DNA of 64,000 bases from G963422275 sp963422275 (GCA_963422275.1 OY729418.1:1860001-1924000); one strand, 5' to 3'; counted from the first letter of the stretch, positions 55,129 to 64,000 are shown. The notes: generated from the letters alone by a model not told the origin. Numbers and translations: made by a program.

Positions 55129-55584
55129 ATGGAAGTGGTCGCAACCACAGACGCGCAAATTGCCGAACTGTCACCTGTTGAGGTTTGGGCGGAGTTAGAA
55201 AGCAATACTGATTCAGCACTTGTTGATGTGCGCACTCGTCCCGAATGGTCCTTTGTGGGGGTTCCGGACCTTTCCGAAATCGACCGCCCAGTCGTCTTGG
55301 CCGAGTGGCGCTTGTTTCCAGACTTGAGGATAAACCCCGGATTTGCCGACGAGCTCAAGTCCGCCTTTGGCGGGGACACGCCGAAAAACCTTTTTTTCAT
55401 CTGTCGATCTGGAACTCGTTCGAGAGAGGCGGCGAGGTGGTTTTCGGACATGTCCAAGAGGGCAGGAGTGCCGGTTCGGTGCATAAATGTCGCCGAGGGA
55501 TTTGAAGGCGACCTGAATGCGGATCGGCGGCGCGGTTTGCAGAATGGATGGAAGGCTCGCAATCTAGCCTGGAAGCAATCTTGA
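55129..55584 (+). CDS. Rhodanese-like domain protein
   Basis: 151 aa from ATG 55129 (CTGGGGG just upstream; a GTG at 55108 would add 7 residues). The rhodanese fold shows SALVDVRTRPEWSFVGVPDL and the active-site loop FICRSGTRSREAARWF with the catalytic cysteine at C-R-S-G-T-R-S. It is a single-domain sulfurtransferase-type protein, 33 bp before dnaA. The reaction with thiosulfate or persulfide is known for the family; the partner here is unknown. Confidence 0.9.
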   Translation: MEVVATTDAQIAELSPVEVWAELESNTDSALVDVRTRPEWSFVGVPDLSEIDRPVVLAEWRLFPDLRINPGFADELKSAFGGDTPKNLFFICRSGTRSREAARWFSDMSKRAGVPVRCINVAEGFEGDLNADRRRGLQNGWKARNLAWKQS

Positions 55585-55617
55585 GCTATTGAGGGCATTT
55601 TCAAAAGGGGGGAATGG

Positions 55618-56979
55618 GTGTCTGATATTTGGGAAAGCGTGCAAAAGAACCTTATGAATTCGTTGGGAGAGCATGACTACAGGAACTGGATCAAAGATGC
55701 CCGATTCTCCGCGATAGACAGCGGTGTGGCAGTTGTCGAACTTCCAACGGAGTTCAGACGGGACTGGGTGTCAAGAAATTACGGAAGCGAGTTTCTGGCA
55801 AACTTTCAAAAGCTGGATTCCCGAGTGGCACGAGTGGAGTTCCGAACTGCCTCGCATCCGGTTTCTGCACAAGCGGAAATCGCTGTGGAGTCCAAACCCT
55901 ATTCAGTCGATCAGAATGCCGGTGCCGAGGAGAATTTCCTCCAGAGCGTCCGCCTGAGCAAGCATTTAACTTTCGATTCCTTCGTTGTCGGCAAGTCGAA
56001 CACTGTTGCGCATGCCGCTGCATGGCGGATAGCGCAGGACGATTATGTCGACTTCAACCCCCTGTTCTTTTGCGGTGCCGTCGGACTTGGCAAGACCCAT
56101 CTGATGCATGCCGTCGGTTGGGCGTTCCGGTCAAAGAACCCGGATGCAAAGGCCGTCTATCTGTCGGCCGAGCAATTCATGTACCAGTTCGTACGCTCGC
56201 TTCGCACCAGGACCATGATGGAATTCAAGGAAGCGTTCAGAACTGTGGACCTGCTCATGGTCGACGATGTGCAGTTCATCGCCGGAAAGGACTCCACGCA
56301 AGAGGAATTTTTTCACACATTCAACCATCTCGTGAATGACGGAAAGAAAATCATATTGTCGGGGGACCGCTCTCCCGGCCAGATCGAGGGGATGGAGAAA
56401 AGGATAACGACGCGGCTTCAAAGCGGTCTGGTCGCCAGGCTTCATCCAACCGACTACGAACTGCGGCTTGGAATTCTGCAGCAGAAGTCTGATGATCTCA
56501 GGGCACGAAACAGGTACCTAGCTATTTCTGACGGAGTGCTCCAGTTTTTGGCGAGACGAATCACCGGCAATGTGAGGATCTTGGAAGGGGCGCTGAACCG
56601 GCTGAACGCCGAGGCGGCGTATCTAGAGCGAGAAATCACTTTGCCATTGGCGCAGGAATTGCTTTCCGACATCCTGCGCGAGTCCGAAAAGAGGGTCGAG
56701 ATCGATGAGGTAATTCGCACTGTGTCGGAATATTTCGGAATTCGGGCCAGTGACCTGACAGGGCCCAAGCGCACACAGAACATTGCTCGCTCCCGCCAGG
56801 TCGCGGTGTACCTGGTCAAGAGCCTTACCGTAAAGTCTCTGTCCGAGATTGGAAGGAGGTTCGGTAATCGGGACCACTCGACCGTTCTGCATTCGGTAAG
56901 ACGGGTCGAGAAGATGATGGCTGAGGACAATCGGTTTGCGAACGATATCGAGATGTTGCGGCGGAAACTCGAGACTTAA
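55618..56979 (+). CDS. dnaA: Chromosomal replication initiator protein DnaA
   Basis: 453 aa starting with GTG behind AAAAGGGGGGAAT. Domain I is short; AAA+ domain III has FVVGKSNTVAHAAAWRIA, Walker A FCGAVGLGKTHLMHAVGW, Walker B LLMVDDVQFIAGK and sensor I LSGDRSPGQI. Domain IV ends with the DNA-binding signature FGNRDHSTVLHSVRRVEKMM. ATP-bound DnaA opens the origin. Followed by dnaN and recF in the same direction. Confidence 0.98.
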   Translation: MSDIWESVQKNLMNSLGEHDYRNWIKDARFSAIDSGVAVVELPTEFRRDWVSRNYGSEFLANFQKLDSRVARVEFRTASHPVSAQAEIAVESKPYSVDQNAGAEENFLQSVRLSKHLTFDSFVVGKSNTVAHAAAWRIAQDDYVDFNPLFFCGAVGLGKTHLMHAVGWAFRSKNPDAKAVYLSAEQFMYQFVRSLRTRTMMEFKEAFRTVDLLMVDDVQFIAGKDSTQEEFFHTFNHLVNDGKKIILSGDRSPGQIEGMEKRITTRLQSGLVARLHPTDYELRLGILQQKSDDLRARNRYLAISDGVLQFLARRITGNVRILEGALNRLNAEAAYLEREITLPLAQELLSDILRESEKRVEIDEVIRTVSEYFGIRASDLTGPKRTQNIARSRQVAVYLVKSLTVKSLSEIGRRFGNRDHSTVLHSVRRVEKMMAEDNRFANDIEMLRRKLET

Positions 56980-57048
56980 ACGCAAGAGACTATTGCCAGC
57001 CCGTGCAAATTGAATAAACATTCCTCTCCATTGCGAGGAGAGAGTTCC

Positions 57049-58167
57049 ATGAAGTACACCATCGAACCTGAAGACCTGCAGGCGGCGCTGTCGATCGCCG
57101 ATTCCGTCATTGATTCTTCGCAGACAATCCCGATATTGGGAAACGTGATGGTCGACGCCTCCAGCGACGGTGTGTCGTTTCGAGCAACCGACACCAATGT
57201 GGAAGTGGATTCGAAGGTCGCGCTCAGTCCAGAAAGGCAAGGCGCCACGACCGTGTCTGCGGGAATTCTGAACGAGATCGCGAAGCGCGTCCCGAAGGAC
57301 ATGGCAATTCACCTGAACTTCAATGCCGCTGAACAGAAACTTGAGGTGGTCGCCGGTGCCGCGAAGTTCGAACTTTTCACTCTTCCCAAGGAAGATTTCC
57401 CGGATCTGTCGACTGACGAATATGAAACTGCGTTCACGATTCCGTCCCAGCAGCTCGTCCGCCTGTTCCGCAAGTCCAGATTTGCCGTACAGGACGACGG
57501 TGACAGGAATTACCTGAAAGGCGTTTATTTTCATGTCTCGGAAGAATCCGATGGCCTGATGCTTCGTTGCGCCGCCACGGACAGTTTCAAGTTCGCGATG
57601 GTCGAGACCCGTGCCCCCGAAGGCACAGAGGGGATGCCTGGTGTCATTGTCCCGATAAAGACGGTTAACGAGGTGATTGCAATTCTGGGGAATGACGAGG
57701 ATTCGGTACGGGTTTCGGTGTCCGAGAGAAAGTTCCGGATCTCGGCGGGCGGGCGAAGCTTCAACTCGAAGGTTGTCGAGGGAAACTACCCAGACTATTC
57801 AAAGCTGATTCCGAGCAGCTCTCCGTTCCGCCTGACAGTTGGCGCAAAGCGTCTGCTGACTGTCGCAAACCGGGTCATGGCGATTGCGGTCTCCGCGAAG
57901 CAGGAGTGCGGCATCAAGTTCGATTGCTCGTACGAAAAGCTCAAGATTTCCACATTTCAGGCTAATGTAGGGTCCGCGGAAGAGACAATGCAGGCCGTAT
58001 ATGAGGGCCAAGACATGAGCGTCAAGTTCAGGAGCAGCCACCTTGTGCAGATACTGGCCCAGATCGAGAGCGGATCGGTCACTTTCCATTTCCAGGAGAC
58101 AGCAGGTGCGGTGGTTGTCAGGGAGGAGTTGGACCCGAACGCGGTCTACGTGTTCATGCCTACGTAA
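57049..58167 (+). CDS. dnaN: DNA polymerase III beta subunit (sliding clamp)
   Basis: 372 aa from ATG 57049 with GAGGAGAG upstream; an ATG-like start at 57010 is too early. Three similar clamp domains, start MKYTIEPEDLQAALSIADSV, FRATDTNVEV, QDDGDRNYLKGVYFHV and the C-terminus ELDPNAVYVFMPT are typical. It forms the homodimeric ring that holds the polymerase on DNA. Confidence 0.98.
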   Translation: MKYTIEPEDLQAALSIADSVIDSSQTIPILGNVMVDASSDGVSFRATDTNVEVDSKVALSPERQGATTVSAGILNEIAKRVPKDMAIHLNFNAAEQKLEVVAGAAKFELFTLPKEDFPDLSTDEYETAFTIPSQQLVRLFRKSRFAVQDDGDRNYLKGVYFHVSEESDGLMLRCAATDSFKFAMVETRAPEGTEGMPGVIVPIKTVNEVIAILGNDEDSVRVSVSERKFRISAGGRSFNSKVVEGNYPDYSKLIPSSSPFRLTVGAKRLLTVANRVMAIAVSAKQECGIKFDCSYEKLKISTFQANVGSAEETMQAVYEGQDMSVKFRSSHLVQILAQIESGSVTFHFQETAGAVVVREELDPNAVYVFMPT

Positions 58168-58253
58168 AACTAGGTTCCGGATGCTGGCCGCAATCTGATC
58201 GACAGGGTGGCAACGGCATCATTGCAACAAGCGCCCGAAAGCTGCGTGATAGG

Positions 58254-59369
58254 ATGCTTGGATTGTCCGTGTCCGAACTTCAGGTTTCCTGCTTCCGATC
58301 ATACAAGACGGCGAGAATCTCGACCGGCGATCGCTCGGTTGTCTTGACCGGTCCGAACGGAGCCGGCAAAACCACAATTCTCGAGGCAGTTTCTCTTCTC
58401 TCGCCCGGACGGGGCATCAGGGGGGCTTCGCCGGCGGAGATGGCACGCTGTCAGGAGATGGCCGGCTGGAAGGTGACCGGAACCTTGTCGCAACCGCAGC
58501 AGGAAATCGTTATCGAGACGTTTCTGAAAGACACACCGTCCCGCAAGACGGTCATTAACGGGAAGCAGGCAAAGCAGCTCGAACTCGGAAGGTTTGCGCG
58601 GATAATATGGCTTTCGCCGACGATGGATCGTCTTTGGATCGAAGGTGCCAGCGGACGCAGACGCTTTTTGGATAGAATGGCATTGAGCTTCATCCCGGGT
58701 CACGCGGAAGCGGTACTCGTATACGAGAAAGCCATTCGCGAGCGAAACCGCCTGCTCCGCGATCAATCTTCGAACGCAAGGTGGTACGATGCGATCGAGA
58801 GGCAAATGGCGGATAGCGGAGCCTTGATCCATGCTAACAGGATTGACACGATAAGCCGTCTGGACACCGCGCTCGAGAATTCTCAATCCACCTTTCCGAT
58901 GGTGTCGCTCAAAGTGGAAAATCCAAACAACATGGATTGCGCGATGATGGAATCGACATCGTTGCGGAAAGCGCTTCATGATGGACGGAAACAGGACATG
59001 GCGGCAGGCCGCACGCTGGTTGGTCCGCACCGGTCAGATCTGATCGGCCTGTACAGTGCCCGGCAGATGGACGCGAGATCATGTTCCACTGGAGAGCAGA
59101 AGGCATTGCTGATCTCCCTGATTCTGGCCAATGCTCGGGCTCTTGTGCAAGACTTCAGGCTTTCGCCCATTATGCTTCTCGACGAGGTTATGGCCCATTT
59201 GGACCCAGAGCGCAGAGCTTCGCTCTTTGAAGAATTGGCTGCGCTTGATTCACAAGTCTGGATGACGGGAACGGAAGCGGCCTTTTTCGATCAGGCCGGT
59301 CAGGAAACGCTGCGATTTGCGGTTGCCGAAACTTCCGGCCTGTCGAGGATCGAACTCCTGGCGGATTGA
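58254..59369 (+). CDS. recF: DNA replication and repair protein RecF
   Basis: 371 aa. Walker A VVLTGPNGAGKTTILEAVSL, IIWLSPTMDRLWIEGASGRR, FLDRMALS, signature CSTGEQKALLISLILANA and Walker B MLLDEVMAHLDPERR are intact. It loads RecA at ssDNA gaps. It is the third gene of the dnaA-dnaN-recF cluster; gyrB, normally next, is absent and an IS derivative follows 150 bp later. Confidence 0.97.
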   Translation: MLGLSVSELQVSCFRSYKTARISTGDRSVVLTGPNGAGKTTILEAVSLLSPGRGIRGASPAEMARCQEMAGWKVTGTLSQPQQEIVIETFLKDTPSRKTVINGKQAKQLELGRFARIIWLSPTMDRLWIEGASGRRRFLDRMALSFIPGHAEAVLVYEKAIRERNRLLRDQSSNARWYDAIERQMADSGALIHANRIDTISRLDTALENSQSTFPMVSLKVENPNNMDCAMMESTSLRKALHDGRKQDMAAGRTLVGPHRSDLIGLYSARQMDARSCSTGEQKALLISLILANARALVQDFRLSPIMLLDEVMAHLDPERRASLFEELAALDSQVWMTGTEAAFFDQAGQETLRFAVAETSGLSRIELLAD

Positions 59370-59519
59370 TCGCGCCGGCGATTCTTGTCTGATGATTTCC
59401 TGCTGGGCAAGGCCAAGGATAAATTCCGGACCGTAAAATCCGGCCAAAGGATCCACCTGTTGGTCCGTCTTGACAGGGAGGTTCCTGACTTGTCGCTCGG
59501 CGCAGCGAACTTCTGGCCT

Positions 59520-60259
59520 CTAGGTCGTGTAATCATAAAGGGAAAAGGGATTCTCTTTCCGGCTCTGATGTGATTCAAGCTTCCAAACAGCGGGAGATTG
59601 AGGATGCAGGGACGGCACGATCTGACGGATGCGGAATGGGCGATCATCTCGCCGTTGTTGCCTGACAAGCCGCGGGGCGTGCCGCGGGTGGACGACCGGC
59701 GGGTGATCAGCGGGATCTTTCACATCCTGCGCACCGGCACGCCGTGGCGCGACCTTCCGGAATGCTACGGGCCATATACGACAGTCTACAATCGCTACAA
59801 CCGCTGGGCCAGGCAAGGGGTGCGGGAGCGCCTGTTCGGGGCGCTGGCGACGGGCTCGCCGGGATCTCTTCATTTCCTCGACTCCTCGGTGGTTCGCGCC
59901 CACCAGCACGCCGCGGGCGGAAAAAAGGGGGTCCGGACCACGCCATCGGACGCTCGCGAGGCGGGCTGAGCACCAAAATCCACGTCGTCGTCGACGGTCG
60001 CGGCCTGCCGCGCCATCCTCAAGCTCATTGCCGACCATGGCTCTTGCCCCCACATCCCGACCCAACGGGATCGCCGGGAGCAACGCTCGGTATCCCATGA
60101 CCTGTACCGCCAACGCAATCTCGTGGAACGTTTCTTCAACAGCTCAAGCACTTCCGAGGCATCGCGACCCGCTATCACAAGCTCGCAAGAAACTTCCTCG
60201 CCGCAATCGCCCTCGCCTGCATCCGCCTCTGGATCAAAACTAATGAGTACACGACCTAG
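59520..60259 (+). mobile_element. IS5-family, IS427-type element with internal deletion
   Basis: 740 bp bounded by CTAGGTCGTGTA and TACACGACCTAG. The transposase starts near 59604 (MQGRHDLTDAEWAIISPLLP, then PWRDLPECYGPYTTVYNRYN, SLHFLDSSVVRAHQHAAGG). At GGAAAAAAGGGGG (about 59921-59935) the frame changes by -1 to GGPDHAIGRSRGGLSTKIHV; the heptamer A-AAA-AAG is a classic slippery site, so this is likely programmed frameshifting rather than damage. After GRGLP the sequence jumps to HIPTQRD-like pieces and ERFF, so 100-200 bp of the core are deleted and the copy is not autonomous. Confidence 0.85.
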
Positions 60260-60270
60260 GCGCGCCGGCT

Positions 60271-61056
60271 GTGTCAATCGCAAATTGGGTTCACGATGCC
60301 CAGGTCGAGCAGGATCTGGTCATCGGCCGGGCATTGGTCGAAATATTCTCGCATCGGGTTTTGGCCGACGGCGTTGCATTCCGTGGCGGCGCGACACTTT
60401 ACAAGCTTTATCTGACGCCGCCCGCCCGCTACTCCGAAGATATCGATTTCGTGCAATCCGACCTTGGCCCAACGGGCCCGATCATGGACGCGCTGCACGA
60501 GGTTCTCGCCCCCTGGCTCAGCACACCTCGATGGAAACAGACCGAAGGCCGGGTGACACTCGTCTATCGTTTCGAGCCCGAGGACATGCTGCCTCTGCGT
60601 CTGCGCTTGAAGGTCGAGATCAATTTCCGCGAGCATTTTTCTGTGTTCGGGATCAAGAAGATTCCATTCTCGGTGACCTCGCGCTGGTTCGACGGAGCTT
60701 GCAGCATTGCGGCTTATGAACTGGACGAGCTTCTCGCTACCAAGCTGCGAGCACTGTATCAACGCAAGAAGGGTTGGGATATGTTCGATCTCGCCACCGC
60801 CTTGGACGACGGAGCAGCCGACCCCCGTCGTACAGTGACGGCGTTCATCGCATACATGGAGCGCGGCGGGGACCAAGTGCCCCGTACCCTGTTAGAACGG
60901 AATCTAGCGGCCAAGATGTACGATCCTCAATTCAGAGCCGATATCGGCCCCCTTATCGCTCGCGGTAACCGGCGGGACATGGAAAGGGCGGCACAGGAGG
61001 TTTTTGCACGCCTCATTGCTCTTCTCTTGGGTGTGCCGTGGAAGGGCGAGACGTGA
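60271..61056 (+). CDS. AbiEii/AbiGii-type nucleotidyltransferase toxin, orphan
   Basis: 261 aa with a GTG start 12 bp behind the IS end. Family motifs: FRGGATLYKLYL (G-G-x-x-L-x-K), RYSEDIDFV (D-x-D nucleotidyltransferase core), LRLKVEINFREH and YELDELLATKLRALYQRKKG followed by RDMFDL-type WDMFDLATAL. AbiEii transfers nucleotides to tRNA acceptor ends and is held by an AbiEi antitoxin normally encoded just upstream. Here the IS occupies that place and the first ten or so residues of the toxin seem replaced (DDAQVEQDLVI-type start begins abruptly), so antitoxin loss is likely. Confidence 0.88.
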   Translation: MSIANWVHDAQVEQDLVIGRALVEIFSHRVLADGVAFRGGATLYKLYLTPPARYSEDIDFVQSDLGPTGPIMDALHEVLAPWLSTPRWKQTEGRVTLVYRFEPEDMLPLRLRLKVEINFREHFSVFGIKKIPFSVTSRWFDGACSIAAYELDELLATKLRALYQRKKGWDMFDLATALDDGAADPRRTVTAFIAYMERGGDQVPRTLLERNLAAKMYDPQFRADIGPLIARGNRRDMERAAQEVFARLIALLLGVPWKGET

Positions 61057-61097
61057 GTGCGGTCAGCCCAGCATTCGCCCTAGGTTCGAACGACTAA

Positions 61098-62308
61098 GGA
61101 ACCTCTGAATGCAGCCTGATTTTGGGCGTTGCATTGCGCATCCGGTGCGCGCCCACTGTCTTGGCACCGCAGCTTTTTCAGGGGGGGGATCACGACATGC
61201 AGCGCCTTCGGCAATTGACCTTTGCAAGCCTTGAATGCGACCGCAAGACGCGCCGCGTGATCTTTCCGGAACGGATGGACGGCCCGATCCTCTGGGCGCA
61301 CCTGGATGATCGCATTGCGCCGACGCATCCGAAGGGCGGCGGCAAGGGGCGACAGCCGCATCCGCTGACGGTGATGCTGCGCGTGCATTGCGTGCAGCCG
61401 TTCTGCAATCTGAGCGATCCGGCGATGAAGGACCGGCTTGCGAGGCGGAGAGCGTCCGGCGTCTTGCCAGGGTGGTTCTTGAGAAGGTTCCGGACGAGAC
61501 GACGATCCCGACTTCCGCCACCGGCTGGAGCGCCGCGGACTGGCGCACCAGCTGTTCGGGATATCAGGGATCACCTGGCCGAGCGGGGGGTGCTGCTGAA
61601 GAAGGGCAGCATCGTTGACGCCACCATCATCTCGGTGCCGTCGTCGACCGGGAACGAGAGCAACGCCCGCGATCCGGAGATGCACCAGACCAGGAAGGGG
61701 AACCAGTGGCATTTCGGGATGAAGCTGTACATCGGCACCGACCCCCCCCCCCCCCCGGTCTGATGCACCATCCGGAGGGAACGGTCGCCAGCGTCGCGAC
61801 CGGCGCCTTCGGGTTGGCTTCTGCACGGCGAGGAGGAGCAAGTCCGGGTTGACGCCGGATATCGCGGGATCGGCAAGCGTGCGGAGCACGCGCATCGCGA
61901 GGTTTCGTGGTGGATTGCCATGACCCCGGGTAAGCGCCGGGCAGCGCGGCGGCCAAGGCGGAGACGGCGAAGGCCAGGGTGCAGGCGCAGGTGGAGCATC
62001 CATTCCGGATCGCGAGCGGGCGTTTGGTTGCGACATGGTTCGCTATCGAGGTCTGGAGAGGAACATGCAGCGGCTTGCGCCGCTTTTGGGCTTCTCGAAC
62101 CTGATGATTGCCCAGCCCGCACTTGTCGTAACAGGGAAGAAGCGTGTCCGGAATTTGCCGGACCGGCCCTGTGCGGGGGCTGAAACGGCAGCGGTTCCGC
62201 CCCGAAAACGCTCGTTTGGGGCTTCCGGGCTGCAAAAAACCGGCCGATGCAGCCGGGAAGGGCAGTTTCCGCAGCCAAAACCAGACCCCCCCCGAAATCA
62301 GAGGTTCC
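61098..62308 (+). mobile_element. IS5-type element (type B), full length but decayed
   Basis: 1211 bp, ends GGAACCTCTGAAT and AGAGGTTCC, flanked by the 4-bp repeat CTAA (61094-61097, 62309-62312). The transposase begins at 61198-61215 (LTFASLECDRKTRRVIFPER) and has LTVMLRVHCVQPFCNLSDPA, VPDETTIP; the next block LAERGVLLKKGSIVDATIIS is in another frame. A C15 run (61742-61756) replaces a short C run in the GTD-x-R-G-L segment, and later parts are scrambled. Dead copy. Confidence 0.88.
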
Positions 62309-62312
62309 CTAA

Positions 62313-62500
62313 GAAATCCTTGATAGTCGCCGCTGCTTCCAATTCCTAGATCGAGAATATGTTTCGCAATTGCATCAGGACATTCTCGGGTGTGGTGTCG
62401 AACACTTCCGCCATCTGCCGTTGGGTCAGTCAGACCGTCTCACGCTCTAGTTAGAAACCCACGCACACCTCACCATTGGGTACCGCCACTAATTGTGCCA
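62313..62500 (-). pseudogene. RhuM-like virulence-associated protein fragment
   Basis: The minus strand from about 62500 reads LVAVPNGEVCV, LERETV-stop-LTQRQMAEVFDT, TPENVLMQLRNIFSI-stop, ELEAAATIKDFL and stops at the IS edge. Block order and content equal the N-terminal domain of RhuM family proteins (D-V-R-L-E-x-E-T-V-W-L-T-Q-x-Q-M-A-E-L-F). Three stop codons and the IS truncation show it is dead. Confidence 0.65.
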
Positions 62501-62619
62501 GCTTTCGATCATGCAGAGGGCAAACTGCCTGCTGGCAACGCTTTTTCGACCACTGGAAGGCATCATCTAACGACCCAGTGGACAGCGCGGGATTGAGTCG
62601 TCGCTCGAACGTGGCACCT
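62501..62619. other. Short unassigned stretch
   Basis: No gene or repeat recognised between the RhuM fragment and the IS fragment. Confidence 0.3.
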
Positions 62620-62877
62620 GCCGGGGTTCATGGCAATGCGCCGCGACACTTTGCGAAGGGTGTGCTCCGCACGCTTGCCGTTCCCGCGATATCCGGCATC
62701 AGCCCAAACCTGCTCCTCGCCTTGCAGAAGCCGGTCCGAAGGCGTCAGGTCGCGACGTTGGCGGCCGTTCCCTCCAGATGGCACACCAGCCCTCGGGGAT
62801 CGGTGCCGATGCGCAGCTTCATCCCGAAATGCCGCCGGTTCCGGGGCATCTCCAGATCGCGGGCATTGTTCCTTTCC
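62620..62877 (-). mobile_element. Internal fragment of the type B IS
   Basis: Minus-strand pieces RNRRHFGMKLRIGTDPRGLV, HLEGTAANVAT and LTPSDRLLQGEEQVWADAGY match the transposase core in the neighbouring copy (HFGMKLHIGTDTRGLV, LTPSDRLLHGEEEQVRGDSG). No ends are attached. The next copy begins 4 bp later, so it was probably inserted into this older fragment. Confidence 0.75.
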
Positions 62878-62881
62878 CTAG

Positions 62882-64000
62882 GGAACCTCTGATTTGGAGG
62901 TTTTTTTTGGGATTTGCTGCGGAATTTGCCCTTCCCGGCTGCACCGGTCGGTTTTCGGCGGTCCGGAAGCCGCAAATGCGCGTTTTCGGGGCGAAACCGC
63001 CGCTGCTTCAGCCCCCGCAGGGCCGATCCGGCAAATTCCGGACACACTTCTCCCTTGTCACGACAGGTGCGGCTGGGCAATCATCAGGTTCGAGAAGCCC
63101 GGAAGCAGCGCAAGCCGCTGCACGTTCTTGTCCAGACCCCGATACCGAACCATGTCGTAGCCGAACACCCGCTTGATGATCCGGAACGGATGCTCCACCC
63201 GGGCCCGCACCCGGGCCTTCGCCTTCTCCGCCCTGGCCGCCGCGCTGCCCGGCGCCAGCGTCCGGCGCTTGCTCGGAGGCATGGCAATCTGCCACGAAAC
63301 ATCGCGATGCGCGTGCTCCGCCCGCTTGCCGATCCCGCGGTATCCAGAGTCACCCCGGACTTGCTCCTCCTCGCCGTGCAGAAGCCGATCCGAAGGCGTC
63401 AGGTCGTGAACGTTGGCGGCCGTTCCCTCCAGATGGTGCACCAGACCCCGGGTGTCGGTGCCAATGTGCAGCTTCATCCCGAAATGCCACCGGTTCCCCT
63501 TCTTGGTCTGGTGCATCTCCGGATCGCGGGCGTTGCTCTCGTTCTTGGTCGACGACGGCGCCGAAATGATGGTGGCGTCAACGATGGTGCCCTTCTTCAG
63601 CAAAACCCCCTGCTCGGCCAAGTGATCCCTGATATCCTCAAACAGCTGCTGCGCCAGTCCGTGGTTCTCCAGCCGATGGCGGAAGTCGGGATCGTCGTCT
63701 CGTCCGGAACCTTCTCAAGACTCACCCCGGCAAAGCGCCGGATGCTCTCCGCCTCGTAAAGCTGGTCCTCCATCATCGGGTCGCTCAGGTTGTAAAACAA
63801 TTGAACGCAGTGCACGCGCAGCATCACCGACAGCGGATACGGCTGTCGCCCCCTGCGGCCGCCCTTCGGATACACCGGCGCAATGCGGGCCTCCAGGCGC
63901 TCCCAGGGGATCAGGCCGTCCATCCGCTCCAGAAAGATCTCGCGGCGCGTCTTGCGCTTCTTGCGATCGTATTCGAGGCTGGCAAAGGTCAATTGCTGAA
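62882..64000 (-). mobile_element. Type B IS copy running off the window
   Basis: Right end GGAACCTCTGATTTGGAGG at 62882 after target CTAG. The transposase on the minus strand starts MTFASLEYDRKKRKTRREIF at 63992, with LSVMLRVHCVQLFYNLSDPM and VPDETTIP, then in the -1 frame DFRHRLENHGLAQQLFEDIR, IVDATIISAPSSTKN (first D), GDSGYRGIGKRAEH (second D), EHPFRIIKRVFGYDMVRYRG (E) and NLMIAQPHLS. Apart from the one frame change it is the best-preserved copy. The left terminus lies outside the window. Confidence 0.88.

Noticed and set aside
54664..55617. Replication origin near dnaA
   Set aside because: AT-rich, but I found no cluster of DnaA boxes (TTATNCACA) on either strand; position alone is not enough.
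1..64000. CRISPR array
   Set aside because: No regularly spaced short direct repeats were seen; the only repeats are IS copies, IS ends and the helicase domain duplication.

Overview
The window reads as chromosome of an alphaproteobacterium, probably Rhodobacterales-like. The main evidence is the order ubiB-ubiE (minus) / mutM - enoyl-CoA hydratase - rpsT - [IS] - rhodanese - dnaA - dnaN - recF at 47.5-59.4 kb, an origin-proximal layout typical of that group (established knowledge; I could not run a search). Most genes are ordinary and GC-rich. The window also carries an exceptional load of insertion sequences, deletion derivatives and pseudogenes, so this looks like a genome undergoing IS expansion and decay, for example in a host-associated lineage (inference).

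Layout. 1-4.4 kb: end of a fumarylacetoacetate-hydrolase-family gene, divergent from a GntR/FadR-type regulator and a NitT/TauT-type ABC importer (binding protein, two permeases, one ATPase). 4.4-9.1 kb: decay zone with a degraded IS, a decayed tRNA, a dapF-like relic and one intact GNAT acetyltransferase, followed by a small STAS-like (DUF4325) module lying between two inverted, truncated ends of the same IS5-type element. 9.5-22.9 kb: plasmid/ICE-like accessory block with an orphan DotA/TraY-type type IV secretion protein, a beaten-up patch (methyltransferase fragment, IS1595 derivative, broken ArdC, HTH-PIN toxin-antitoxin pair with a frameshifted toxin), an unknown 464-aa protein and a giant 1797-aa strawberry-notch-type helicase whose C-terminal domain is tandemly duplicated.

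23-31.3 kb, all minus strand: galU, a YhaN/YhaO (SbcCD-like) ATPase-nuclease pair and an acyl-CoA synthetase. 31.5-32.5 kb: complete IS982-family element with a perfect 7-bp target duplication. 32.7-39 kb, minus strand: BMP-type (nucleoside-like) ABC importer with a damaged SorC-type regulator and a shortened alpha/beta hydrolase. 39.7 kb: tRNA-Thr(CGT). 40.2-47.5 kb: tightly overlapped operon pairing a second NitT/TauT-type importer with an FAD oxidoreductase, class III CoA-transferase, enoyl-CoA hydratase, 7Fe-type ferredoxin and LysR regulator, which I read as uptake and CoA-dependent catabolism of an unknown small acid.

47.5-59.4 kb: ubiquinone biosynthesis, DNA repair and replication core, itself invaded by an ISAs1 relic, an IS427-type relic and a second complete IS982 copy. 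gyrB, which usually follows recF, is not there; an IS427-type derivative and an orphan AbiEii toxin follow instead. 61-64 kb: nested IS5-type copies around a RhuM fragment. No CRISPR array and no convincing origin motif were seen.
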